The translations under genes were made by a program, and so were the position numbers. 64,000 nt of DNA from Vreelandella zhanjiangensis DSM 21076 (lineage in GTDB: Bacteria > Pseudomonadota > Gammaproteobacteria > Pseudomonadales > Halomonadaceae). Below the pieces are notes generated by a model, which worked only from the letters and a program-made list of their open reading frames with translations, had not been told where the DNA came from and searched no databases. This document shows, piece by piece, positions 1 to 8,938 of the stretch; within the stretch, counting starts at the first letter, position 1; every line of letters begins with the position of its first letter. The stretch spans positions 163,093 to 227,092 of the forward strand of contig NZ_KB898653.1 in NCBI RefSeq assembly GCF_000377665.1, written 5' to 3'.

Positions 1-282
1 ACCATCAAGCCGGGCGCCGTCGCACACCCTAACGGCAAGCTGATGGCGCCGCACATTAACCTGGCGATCTTTGCTCGTGGCGTGAATATCCACCTGCAAA
101 CGCGTCTCTATTTTGATGATGAGGTTGAGGCTAACCGCGAGTGCCCGGTGCTTTCGCGGGTTGAATCCGACAATCGTCGCCAGACGCTGATCGCCAAACG
201 TGAAGAGGCCGACGGTATTACCCGCTACCGTTTTGATATTCGCTTGCAAGGGCCTGGGGAAACGATCTTTTTTGATTTCTAA
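1..282 (+). CDS. pcaG: Protocatechuate 3,4-dioxygenase alpha subunit, C-terminal part
   Basis: The reading frame is open from base 1, so this is the last 93 residues of a gene that begins outside the window; the internal ATG at 43 is not a start. The residues read as the PcaG C-terminus: TIKPGAV, APHINLAIFARG, a TRLYFDDE stretch and a final RLQGPGETIFFDF. PcaG is the non-iron subunit of the intradiol dioxygenase that opens protocatechuate to beta-carboxy-cis,cis-muconate in the beta-ketoadipate pathway; the iron ligands are on PcaH, expected just upstream. The pobA gene at 4.6 kb makes protocatechuate from 4-hydroxybenzoate, which fits the assignment. Confidence 0.93.
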   Translation, partial: TIKPGAVAHPNGKLMAPHINLAIFARGVNIHLQTRLYFDDEVEANRECPVLSRVESDNRRQTLIAKREEADGITRYRFDIRLQGPGETIFFDF

Positions 283-300
283 TCGTCATTTTTTCATTGA

Positions 301-330
301 AACCGCTTGGCATTCGTCAGGCGGTTTTTA
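301..330 (+). terminator. Probable terminator after pcaG
   Basis: The arms AACCGC (301-306) and GCGGTT (321-326) form a short stem followed by a T-rich tail, 20 bases after the pcaG stop. The stem is short, so efficiency is uncertain. Confidence 0.5.
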
Positions 331-415
331 GGTATTAAATGCTTTTTAATGTTGTAAAAGTCTAATTGTAGGCCGTTCGTATGGCTTATTGATAAGTAAT
401 GACAATATTAATATT

Positions 416-440
416 AGTAAATATTAATTTACTCAGTAAA
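416..440. promoter_or_regulatory. Array of AGTAAA inverted half-sites upstream of TRAP operon
   Basis: AGTAAAT (416-422) and ATTTACT (427-433) form a perfect 7-bp inverted repeat with a 4-base spacer. The second arm also pairs with AGTAAA (435-440) around a single central C. Three half-sites in alternating orientation lie in a very AT-rich stretch about 140 bases before the first TRAP gene. This looks like an operator, but the protein is unknown. Confidence 0.4.
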
Positions 441-464
441 CACTGCTCGCTATTAGCCTTAAAC

Positions 465-480
465 ATCGACCAATGTCGAT
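465..480. promoter_or_regulatory. Perfect dyad ATCGAC-CAAT-GTCGAT
   Basis: Six-base arms flank a 4-base spacer in the leader of the TRAP operon, about 100 bases before the start codon. It could be a second operator. No regulator can be named from the sequence. The rest of 283-578 is AT-rich and holds no gene. Confidence 0.35.
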
Positions 481-578
481 TAGCTCTCTTTGCCTGAGTA
501 GATTAACGTAGCCTATATGCCGAACTAGTGTTCGCTATAAAAACTAATAAAAATCCAATAAGTGTCAGGAGCCTCCCC

Positions 579-1604
579 ATGAAAACCAAGTTTGCTTGTT
601 GTGTCTTGGCTGCTTCTATTGCTGCCGTTGGAATGGCGTCAGCCCAGGCAGCAACCACATTACGCATGGCCCACTTCTGGCCCGGCGCTTCCGGCGTCAA
701 TGAAGATATTTTACAGGCTTGGGCAGATACCGTTGCCCAGGAGTCGAATGGCGATCTCAACGTTCAGATGTTCCCCTCAGGTACGTTAGCCAAGCCGGAC
801 TCCATCTATGAGGCGGCCGCCAACGGTATTGCTGATATTGGTGCCACGGCACAGGGCTACACCGCTGGGCGTTTTCCTCTTTCACAGATTGTAGAGCTAC
901 CGGGCATCGCAACCACGGCAACCCAAGGCGCCTGTGTACTGCAAACGCTTTATGAAGAAGGCCATCTGGACAGCGAATACGAAGATACGCGTCCGCTGTT
1001 TATGTTTACCACCGGGCCGGGCGGTATACACACCATAGATACGGATGTGCAAATGCCTGCTGACCTGGAGGGGCTGCGCATTCGTCGGCCAACCGCGGTG
1101 GCGGGTGAGATGCTTGAAAATATGGGCGCCACCCCGGTGGGTATGCCAGCACCGGATATCTATACCGCCATGCAGCGTGGCGTGATCGATGGCCTGAGCT
1201 TTCCGTGGGAAGGCTTGAAGGGCTTTCGCATCAACGAGCTGGTGAAATACCACACCGAAGTGCCGTTCTACACCCTGATCTTCGTGGCGACGATGAACCA
1301 GCGCGCTTATGAAAATCTGACGCCTGAGCAGCAAACGGTTATCGACAATAACTCTGGTATGAAATGGGCTGCAAAAGCGGGGGAAGTCTTTGATCGCCTG
1401 GATGTAGAAGGTAAGCAGGAGGCTGTCGACGCTGGACATACCATTCGTGAAATCGAAAACCCGTTACAGCATCCTGATTGGCAGGCACCGCTTGAAACAG
1501 GTATCGAAAACTACTTAACCGAGCTAGAAGCGCGCGGCTTAAGCCAAGCACGAGACGTGTATGCGGCAGCGCAAGCCGCCAGCGAGTCTTGTAGCGCTCA
1601 ATAA
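579..1604 (+). CDS. TRAP transporter substrate-binding protein, DctP family (aromatic locus)
   Basis: Periplasmic binding protein of a tripartite ATP-independent transporter, 341 residues. The start at 579 is preferred over the upstream in-frame ATG at 528 because an AGGAG site precedes it and a clean signal peptide follows (MKTK, a hydrophobic core, cleavage near SAQA). The mature part begins TTLRMAHFWP, as in DctP proteins, and contains the family's conserved Arg in the GLRIRRP segment and a VIDGLSFP stretch. The two membrane subunits follow immediately. Substrate is not shown by sequence; position between pcaG and pobR-pobA suggests an aromatic acid such as 4-hydroxybenzoate or protocatechuate (inference). 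Confidence 0.9.
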   Translation: MKTKFACCVLAASIAAVGMASAQAATTLRMAHFWPGASGVNEDILQAWADTVAQESNGDLNVQMFPSGTLAKPDSIYEAAANGIADIGATAQGYTAGRFPLSQIVELPGIATTATQGACVLQTLYEEGHLDSEYEDTRPLFMFTTGPGGIHTIDTDVQMPADLEGLRIRRPTAVAGEMLENMGATPVGMPAPDIYTAMQRGVIDGLSFPWEGLKGFRINELVKYHTEVPFYTLIFVATMNQRAYENLTPEQQTVIDNNSGMKWAAKAGEVFDRLDVEGKQEAVDAGHTIREIENPLQHPDWQAPLETGIENYLTELEARGLSQARDVYAAAQAASESCSAQ

Positions 1605-1618
1605 AAAAGGTAGCGTGA

Positions 1619-2146
1619 ATGCAGTCGTCTCTCTACAGGGCCAGCCATTGGCTGGCCCTCATTTGCCGTTTCGTTGCAGGTGTTGCGCTCATTGGCTTGC
1701 TAATGGTCACAATTGCCGATGTGAGCACGCGCTATCTTTCCAAGCTGACGGAAGGCGCTATATCCCTGCGTGTTTACGGGAGTGTCGAGCTGGTCAGCTA
1801 TTTGATGCTGTTTGCATTACTCGCGGCCATGGCGGCCAACGTAGAGAAAAGCCAAGTGGTGGTAGAAGCCTTTTCGCACCGGCTGCCCCAGGCGATTAAA
1901 AATCGCCTGCAGGGCGTTTTTCTGCTCGGTTTCGTAGTGCTGGGGCTGGTTCTATTTGTCGGCCTGCTGGACTCGGCTGCTGCTGCTACGCGTCATGGGT
2001 CAACGACCCAGGATCTTCGATTACCCATGAGCCCCATCTATCATTTGGCGGCCATTCTAAGTTTGCTGCTTGGGTTGCGTAGCTTTATTCATGCGCTTCT
2101 CGGCGTTATCTATGCCAAGGGAGAGGAAGCGGCTCATGGGGAGTGA
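1619..2146 (+). CDS. TRAP transporter small permease, DctQ family
   Basis: A protein of 175 residues with four hydrophobic segments, typical of the DctQ subunit that bridges the binding protein and the large permease. It starts 15 bases after the binding-protein stop and overlaps the next gene by 11 bases, so the three genes form one operon. Conserved features include an early VTIADVSTRYL-like helix and the ELVSYLMLFALLAAMAANV region. It acts in the inner membrane with the neighbouring DctM protein. Confidence 0.88.
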   Translation: MQSSLYRASHWLALICRFVAGVALIGLLMVTIADVSTRYLSKLTEGAISLRVYGSVELVSYLMLFALLAAMAANVEKSQVVVEAFSHRLPQAIKNRLQGVFLLGFVVLGLVLFVGLLDSAAAATRHGSTTQDLRLPMSPIYHLAAILSLLLGLRSFIHALLGVIYAKGEEAAHGE

Positions 2147-3425
2147 AGTCATCGGAGCTATTGGGCTCGGCCTGCTACTGGTACTCATGATTCTGCGCGT
2201 ACCGGTGGCACTTACCATGCTGATTGTTGGTGTGGTGGGATTTGCCCAGATTATCAGCTGGGACGCCGCAATCGCCCAGTTAAAAACAGTACCGGTCGAG
2301 GTGCTCTCCAACTACAGCTTTAGTGCTGTCCCCATGTTTATCTTAATGGGCGTATTGGCTGCCCATTCGGGTATGGCCGGTAAGCTTTTCGATTCCACCC
2401 GGGTTATTTGCGGGGGCTGGAAAGGCGGTCTGGCTATTGCCGCAGTAGGGTCATGCGGTATCTTCTCGGCGATTTCCGGCTCGTCTCTTGCCACCGCCAG
2501 CACCATGACGCGGGTTGCGCTGCCCGAAATGGAGCGCTACGGCTATAACCGGGGCTTGGCGACAGGAGCGCTGGCGGCGGGCGGCACGTTAGGCATTATG
2601 ATTCCCCCGAGTATCGCGCTGCTCATTTACGCCATTCTTACCGAGCAGTCGGTAGGCGATATGTTTATGGCAGGCCTGATTCCCGGCTTGCTGGGCTTGG
2701 TGATGTATTCCCTAACCGTAACGGTAGTGATGCATTTACGCCCCACGTTAGCGATTGCCGGCGAGCCGACATCGTGGAAGGAGAAGCTGGCTTCTATCTC
2801 GGGGCTGGTGCCTTTTTTGGGTGTTTTCCTGATAATGATCCTGGGCATTTACTTCGGTGTGTTTACGCCCACCGAAGGCGCCAGCGTCGGCGCTTTTGCG
2901 ACGTTGCTGTATGCCGTGGTCAAGGGGATGCGTTTCAGCGGACTTTGGCGCAGCGTGCAGGAAACTTTAGCGCTTTCGGCGGTGGTGTTTTTTATGCTGG
3001 TGGGTGCTGAAACGCTGGGTTACTTCATTTCCGTATCGCGAATTTCATTCTCGATCAGCGATTTTCTTTATGGGCTGGATGTCGCCCCCATCGTGGTTGT
3101 GCTGTGCATTCTGCTGCTCTATTTCGTGCTGGGCATGTTCATGGACTCGATCGCCATGCTGGTGATTACCGTGCCCGTGGTCTTTCCGATTATTCAGGCG
3201 CTGGGCATCGACCCGGTTTGGTTCGGGATTATTACCGTGTTAACGGTCGAACTTGGATTGATTACCCCACCGGTAGGCATGAACGTTTTTGTTATCAAGG
3301 CGATGGCACCGCATGTGGGGCTGGGCGAGATATTTAAAGGTGTCGCTCCGTTTATTGTTTCGGACTTTTTGCGCCTTGCTCTGTTAATCATGTTTCCTGT
3401 GCTCTCCACTTACTTCTTACTCTAA
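2136..3425 (+). CDS. TRAP transporter large permease, DctM family
   Basis: Main sodium-coupled channel subunit, 429 residues and about 12 membrane segments. The ATG at 2136 is chosen over an earlier in-frame start at 2070 because a GGAGAGGAAG site sits just before it and the protein then begins MGSEVIGAIGLGLLLVL like other DctM proteins. Family hallmarks are visible: GIFSAISGSSLATASTM, the PPSIALLIYAI loop, FTPTEGASVGAFA and the late TPPVGMNVFVIK motif. It is the last gene of the operon; a possible shared terminator lies before the convergent regulator. Confidence 0.92.
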   Translation: MGSEVIGAIGLGLLLVLMILRVPVALTMLIVGVVGFAQIISWDAAIAQLKTVPVEVLSNYSFSAVPMFILMGVLAAHSGMAGKLFDSTRVICGGWKGGLAIAAVGSCGIFSAISGSSLATASTMTRVALPEMERYGYNRGLATGALAAGGTLGIMIPPSIALLIYAILTEQSVGDMFMAGLIPGLLGLVMYSLTVTVVMHLRPTLAIAGEPTSWKEKLASISGLVPFLGVFLIMILGIYFGVFTPTEGASVGAFATLLYAVVKGMRFSGLWRSVQETLALSAVVFFMLVGAETLGYFISVSRISFSISDFLYGLDVAPIVVVLCILLLYFVLGMFMDSIAMLVITVPVVFPIIQALGIDPVWFGIITVLTVELGLITPPVGMNVFVIKAMAPHVGLGEIFKGVAPFIVSDFLRLALLIMFPVLSTYFLL

Positions 3426-3453
3426 AGGAGCACGTCATAAGGCGTCATCACGG

Positions 3454-3482
3454 CTAACGGTGTACACAATAAGCGCCGTTAG
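3454..3482. terminator. Possible bidirectional terminator between TRAP operon and pobR
   Basis: CTAACGG (3454-3460) and CCGTTAG (3476-3482) are perfect complementary arms around a 15-base loop. The right arm overlaps the stop codon of the regulator gene. No strong T-tract is present, so function is tentative. Confidence 0.35.
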
Positions 3483-4414
3483 TCATGAATGTGTTTCAAA
3501 GCAACAGCTTGGGTTACATTTATATGCTCTGTTTGGCGTTGACGAAACTCGCGCGGCGCCATGGCGGTATTGCGCTTGAAAAAGCGTGTGAAGTAGGCCG
3601 GTTCAGAAAACCCCAGACTGTCGGCAATCTGGGCAATGGTCATATTGGTGTAAGTAAGCTGGCGCTTGGCTTCCAGAAGGATGCGTTCATGAAGCACTTG
3701 AAGCGCGCTACGGTCCACCAGTTTTCGACACAATAAATTGAGGTGGGCGCTGCTGATATCAAGCTGTTCAGCGAAGGTTTCAATGCTGGGCTGCTCTCGA
3801 TAGCGCTGCTCGACCAGCGTTTGAAACTGCTCAAGATGCTGGCGGCCTTTCTCACGCCGCTGGGGGCTTAGGCGCTTGGCGCTGGCTTTGGCAGGCATGA
3901 CCAAACGCTCAAGCTCAATCGTCAGCGCCTGGGTCAATGCTTCAAGCAACTGATTTCGACCCAATGCAGGCTGGCGATACTCCTGATCGATCTGAGCGAC
4001 CAGCCGGGCAATGCGCGTTGTGCTTTGGGGTGGCGCCAGGCGATAAAAACCGGCCTTCTTTAACACTCTGCCGTCATTTAATGCGCTATGCAGATGATCC
4101 GCCAGTGGTTTTGCCAGGGTAATAATGTGGCCCTGTATATCCGATGAGAAGAGAAAACCATGAATCGTCATGGCGGGCACAACGATGGTTGCCATCCCCT
4201 CTAGCTGATGGCTGGTGCCTTCCAGCTCCAGCTCAACGCTTCCCTGACTGATAAATAGAATATGCACAAGGTCGGCATGGCGGTGGGGGCGAATGCGCCA
4301 GTCATGCAGGCGGCTGCGCTCCGGGATCGACTCGCAGTGCAGAAGGTCCGGGGTGGGCCAATGCTGCGTCTCACCGTAGAGCTTAAATACCGGAACAACG
4401 CTATTGGATGACAT
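3479..4414 (-). CDS. pobR: AraC-family transcriptional regulator, PobR/PobC-like
   Basis: Regulator of 311 residues divergent from pobA. The N-terminal half has a cupin-like effector domain (RPHRHADLVHILFISQGSVEL), and the C-terminal 100 residues carry two helix-turn-helix motifs, ending in the AraC signature IAQIADSLGFSEPAYFTRFFKR. The start at 4414 is preferred to an in-frame ATG 21 bases upstream because a GCGGAGA site precedes it. In pseudomonads an AraC-type protein beside pobA activates it in response to 4-hydroxybenzoate; the same role is inferred from the divergent arrangement. It may also control the neighbouring TRAP operon. Confidence 0.85.
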   Translation of the reverse strand: MSSNSVVPVFKLYGETQHWPTPDLLHCESIPERSRLHDWRIRPHRHADLVHILFISQGSVELELEGTSHQLEGMATIVVPAMTIHGFLFSSDIQGHIITLAKPLADHLHSALNDGRVLKKAGFYRLAPPQSTTRIARLVAQIDQEYRQPALGRNQLLEALTQALTIELERLVMPAKASAKRLSPQRREKGRQHLEQFQTLVEQRYREQPSIETFAEQLDISSAHLNLLCRKLVDRSALQVLHERILLEAKRQLTYTNMTIAQIADSLGFSEPAYFTRFFKRNTAMAPREFRQRQTEHINVTQAVALKHIHD

Positions 4415-4505
4415 GGCTATCTCCGCTTTCAGCATGCGACTAAGGTTGAGGTGTGATGCGCTAAAAGTCCAAATAATGGCTCGTATACTGCCTTATTATG
4501 CCTAG

Positions 4506-5747
<1,242 letters not shown>

Positions 5748-5774
5748 TAATAGTGCCTTTCCATGCCGCAGCAG

Positions 5775-5805
5775 CGCAAAGCCCAAGCGAGGCTTGGGCT
5801 TTGCG
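5775..5805. terminator. Strong hairpin between convergent pobA and sdaA
   Basis: A perfect 14-bp stem (5775-5788 with 5792-5805) closes a 3-base loop between the two convergent stop codons. It lacks a T-run on either side but is well placed as a bidirectional terminator. Confidence 0.6.
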
Positions 5806-5837
5806 TGGGAAGCAGCGGGGCTAAATAAAGCGCTGCG

Positions 5838-7220
5838 CTAGCACTCGATCGCGTTAACTGCCAGCCCGCCCTTGGACGTCTCCTTATACTTGTCCAGCAT
5901 GTCTTTGCCGGTATCGCGCATGGTGCGGATAACTTTGTCTAAAGAGATAAAGTGGGTGCCGTCGCCGCGCAGCGCCATTTGGGCGGCGTTGATCGCCTTG
6001 ACGGTGGCAATCGCGTTGCGCTCGATGCAGGGTACCTGAACCAGGCCGCCTACCGGGTCGCAAGTCAGGCCCAGGTTATGCTCCAGGCCGATTTCGGCGG
6101 CGTTTTCGACCTGCTCGGGCGTGGCGCCCATCACTTCAGCCAAGCCGGCGGCGGCCATGGCACACGCCGAACCCACCTCGCCCTGGCAGCCTACTTCGGC
6201 GCCGGAGATGGAGGCGTTTTTCTTGCACAGAATGCCGATCGCGCTGGCGGCAAGCAGGAAATCCACTACGTTACGCTCGCTGGCGCCCGCCTGAAACTTC
6301 ATGTAGTAGTGCAGAACGGCGGGAATAATACCCGCGGCTCCATTGGTTGGGGCTGTTACCATGCGTCCGCCCGCAGCGTTCTCCTCGTTCACGGCGAGCG
6401 CAAAGATATTGACCCACTCCATGGCAGAGAAGGTCGTGGCAATCAGGCAGTCGTTCTGCTCAGCTGCTTGCAGACGCTGATGGAGCTGCCTAGCGCGACG
6501 TTTGACGTTAAGCCCGCCGGGTAGAACGCCTTCATGGGTCAGCCCGTTATTGATGCACTCACACATGACCTGCCAGATGCGCCAAAGCTCGCTTCTGACC
6601 TCTTCTTCCGGGCGCCATGTTTTCTCGTTTTCCATCATCAGGCGGCTGATGCTCATGTTTTCGCGCTTGCAGATGGCCAGAAGTTCTTCGGCACTGTTGA
6701 AATCGAAAGGGATCTCCGCCGTGTCCATGTCTTCAAGCTTGGCATCCACCTGGTTTTGATCGACCACAAAGCCACCGCCGACCGAGTAATAGGTGTTGGC
6801 AGTCAGCAGGCTGCCATCCTCGGCAAAGGCGCAAAGCTTCATGGCATTGGGGTGGTGGGGCAGGCTCTCTTCGTGAAAGATAATGTCCCGGTCCCATTCA
6901 AACGGGACGTCTTTCTGGCGACCCAGCGACAGGCAGCAGTTGTCTTTCAACGCCGCAATCGAGGGGTTGATAATCGAAGGGTCGATGGTGTCGGGGCGTT
7001 CGCCCAGCAAGCCCATGACAATGGCGTGGTCGGTTCCATGGCCAATGCCCGTGGCGGAAAGCGAGCCATAGAGGTGCACTTCCAGGCGGTTCACCTGGTC
7101 GAGCGTTTGGCTATCGCGCAGAACCGTCACAAACTTGAAGGCTGCCATCATGGGGCCAACCGTATGCGAACTGGATGGACCGACGCCAATCTTGAAAAGG
7201 TCGAAGACACTGATAGGCAT
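5838..7220 (-). CDS. sdaA: L-serine ammonia-lyase (iron-sulfur dependent)
   Basis: Deaminates L-serine to pyruvate and ammonia, the exit step of this betaine pathway. It is 460 residues, a single-chain enzyme with the N-terminal [23 protein letters not shown] signature and an alpha domain. Cys345, Cys387 and Cys398 have nearly the spacing of the three cluster ligands of the E. coli enzymes (contexts [24 protein letters not shown]). It is the last gene on the minus strand after purU, 152 bases away, so it may have its own promoter. The symbol sdaB is equally defensible, because the E. coli paralogues cannot be separated here. Confidence 0.95.
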   Translation of the reverse strand: MPISVFDLFKIGVGPSSSHTVGPMMAAFKFVTVLRDSQTLDQVNRLEVHLYGSLSATGIGHGTDHAIVMGLLGERPDTIDPSIINPSIAALKDNCCLSLGRQKDVPFEWDRDIIFHEESLPHHPNAMKLCAFAEDGSLLTANTYYSVGGGFVVDQNQVDAKLEDMDTAEIPFDFNSAEELLAICKRENMSISRLMMENEKTWRPEEEVRSELWRIWQVMCECINNGLTHEGVLPGGLNVKRRARQLHQRLQAAEQNDCLIATTFSAMEWVNIFALAVNEENAAGGRMVTAPTNGAAGIIPAVLHYYMKFQAGASERNVVDFLLAASAIGILCKKNASISGAEVGCQGEVGSACAMAAAGLAEVMGATPEQVENAAEIGLEHNLGLTCDPVGGLVQVPCIERNAIATVKAINAAQMALRGDGTHFISLDKVIRTMRDTGKDMLDKYKETSKGGLAVNAIEC

Positions 7221-7372
7221 GGAGGACCTCTGAATTGGAAATAAAAAGCCGGCTCACTGGACGTTGGACAGGACAAACGCGGATTGATGCCCCGTGATAT
7301 ACCCGTCGCGTCAAACAGTGAGCAGACTTGATGTTTGTTCCGCTGATGTAATGTAAACGTTAACTCGAAAGG

Positions 7373-8239
7373 CTAGTTGCCGAACACCACCGTGCGCCCG
7401 TTGTGCAGGAATACTCGTCGTTCAAGATGATAGCCAATCGCCCGAGCCAGCGTCAGGCACTCGATATCGCGTCCTTTGGCTACCAGATCCTCGGGGTAGT
7501 GGGCGTGGTCAACCGGCTCGACGCCCTGAGCAATGATCGGCCCTTCGTCCAGGTCGTTATTGATGTAGTGCGCGGTGGCGCCCACCAGTTTGACGCCCTT
7601 GTCGTAGGCCTGATGATAGGGTTTCGCGCCCTTGAAGCCGGGCAGCAGCGAGTGGTGGATATTGATCGCCCGTCCGTCCAGAAGCTCGCACATGCGCGGC
7701 GAGAGCACCTGCATGTAGCGCGCCAGGATTACCAGCTCCGCCCCGGTCTGCTCGATAATATCGAGCACTTGGGCCTCTTGCTCGGCTTTGGTATCGGGGG
7801 TGATAGGCAGATGATGGTAAGGCAGATCGTGCCAGCTCGCCAAGGATTCAAGGTCCGGGTGGTTGGAAATGATCGCCTTGATATCCAGCGCCAGCTGACC
7901 GGTCCGGTAGCGGTAAAGTAGGTCGTTCAGGCAGTGGTCCGCCTTGGATACGAGAATCACCGCCCCCGTGCGCTTGGCCGGCGCAGTCAGCTCAAACGTC
8001 ATGTCGAAATCCGCGGCGCGCGGCAGGAAGTTTTCCTCAAATGCCTGCTCGTCGAACGCCTCAAGCTCGGGACGAAACTCCGCCCGAATAAAGAAACGCT
8101 CGCCCAGCCGATCATCAAACGAGTTAAGTTCGGTGATATAGCAGTGCTGCTCCTTTAAAAAGCGGGTAACCACATCGACCGTGCCCAAAATACTGGGGCA
8201 TTGGGCGGCAAGTATCCAGGTATCCGTCATTCGGCTCAT
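7373..8239 (-). CDS. purU: Formyltetrahydrofolate deformylase
   Basis: Hydrolyses 10-formyl-THF to formate and free THF, which recycles the folate loaded with methyl carbons by sarcosine oxidase. It has 288 residues: an N-terminal ACT-like regulatory domain (about 1-85) and a formyltransferase-fold domain with the AINIHHSLLPGFKGAKPYHQAY active-site segment and a later DEGPII carrying the catalytic Asp. It lies 66 bases after soxG on the same strand. The ATG at 8239 has an AAAGAGAAG ribosome site; an ATG three codons later is possible. PurU copies linked to sox genes are typical of betaine-degrading bacteria. Confidence 0.95.
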   Translation of the reverse strand: MSRMTDTWILAAQCPSILGTVDVVTRFLKEQHCYITELNSFDDRLGERFFIRAEFRPELEAFDEQAFEENFLPRAADFDMTFELTAPAKRTGAVILVSKADHCLNDLLYRYRTGQLALDIKAIISNHPDLESLASWHDLPYHHLPITPDTKAEQEAQVLDIIEQTGAELVILARYMQVLSPRMCELLDGRAINIHHSLLPGFKGAKPYHQAYDKGVKLVGATAHYINNDLDEGPIIAQGVEPVDHAHYPEDLVAKGRDIECLTLARAIGYHLERRVFLHNGRTVVFGN

Positions 8240-8277
8240 GGCGCTTCTCTTTCATCAGCTTAATCAGCAGTCGGGGC

Positions 8278-8296
8278 AGGCCGGCGTTACCGGCCT
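8278..8296 (-). other. Intercistronic hairpin between soxG and purU
   Basis: AGGCCGG and CCGGCCT form a perfect 7-bp stem with a 5-base loop and no T-tail. It may protect or separate the two parts of the transcript rather than end it. Confidence 0.35.
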
Positions 8297-8305
8297 ACCA
8301 GCTTA

Positions 8306-8938
8306 TTATTGTGTGTCGATACCGTATTCCGCTGAGGCGTCGAGCAGCCAGCGGTAGCAGTAGTCGGCAAAGCTGCGCCGCACGACTAGCTCCCAGTGCG
8401 CCTCGGAAGGGCGGCGTAGGACAACGGTAGCCTTGGCAAACACCGTGGTCACGCCCTTGCCGACCGGGAAGGCATTAGGATGTACATCGTAGGACGTCGA
8501 CTTCATCAGCACATCGCGGGCGTTAGCGCCGCTAAGCGTCAATACCGTCTGGCCACCGCTGGCGTTGACGATGCTGAAGTGAGCGTCTCCCAGCGCCTCG
8601 CGCAGTGCACGTTCGAGTTTGAACTCCTCGCCACCCGGCACTATCACCAGCCACTCGTCAGGTGAGAGCCACTGGATGGAGCGCTCGCCACTGTCATCAT
8701 GCTCCAGTGCATTGGGCTTGGCCGGTAGGTTCATACCCAGCGTTGCGCGAACTGCTTCATCCAGCACGATGGCTCCGCCACGTAGTACCAGGTGGCCCAT
8801 CAGCGCTTTTTCACGCAGGACAACACCTGCCTGGCCGTTAGCGCGGGGCGCCGGGTGCTGCTGGTAGCTCCATGCCATTGGAGATTCGACCTGCGGGTTG
8901 CCGTCTGGCACGGTATTAAACTCGCATACATTAGACAT
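8306..8938 (-). CDS. soxG: Sarcosine oxidase gamma subunit
   Basis: Smallest folate-side subunit of the heterotetrameric sarcosine oxidase, 210 residues. It shows the SoxG pattern: an early RGGAIVLDEAVRATLGMNLP stretch, LSPDEWLVIVPGG, the NASGGQTVLTLSGANARDVLMK core and a VVRRSFADYCYRWLLDA end. Its start overlaps the end of soxA by 8 bases, which indicates translational coupling. The subunit is needed for stable assembly of the enzyme; no cofactor motif is visible. Confidence 0.93.
   Translation of the reverse strand: MSNVCEFNTVPDGNPQVESPMAWSYQQHPAPRANGQAGVVLREKALMGHLVLRGGAIVLDEAVRATLGMNLPAKPNALEHDDSGERSIQWLSPDEWLVIVPGGEEFKLERALREALGDAHFSIVNASGGQTVLTLSGANARDVLMKSTSYDVHPNAFPVGKGVTTVFAKATVVLRRPSEAHWELVVRRSFADYCYRWLLDASAEYGIDTQ

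Noticed and set aside
43..282. A short stand-alone gene starting at the ATG at base 43
   Set aside because: The frame is open to base 1 and the preceding residues continue the PcaG sequence, so this is the end of a longer gene.
6534..7244. Long plus-strand ORF opposite sdaA
   Set aside because: It is antisense to a well-supported gene, with no motif or ribosome site; similar shadows opposite soxA, soxB, glyA, the BCCT gene and dgcA were dropped for the same reason.
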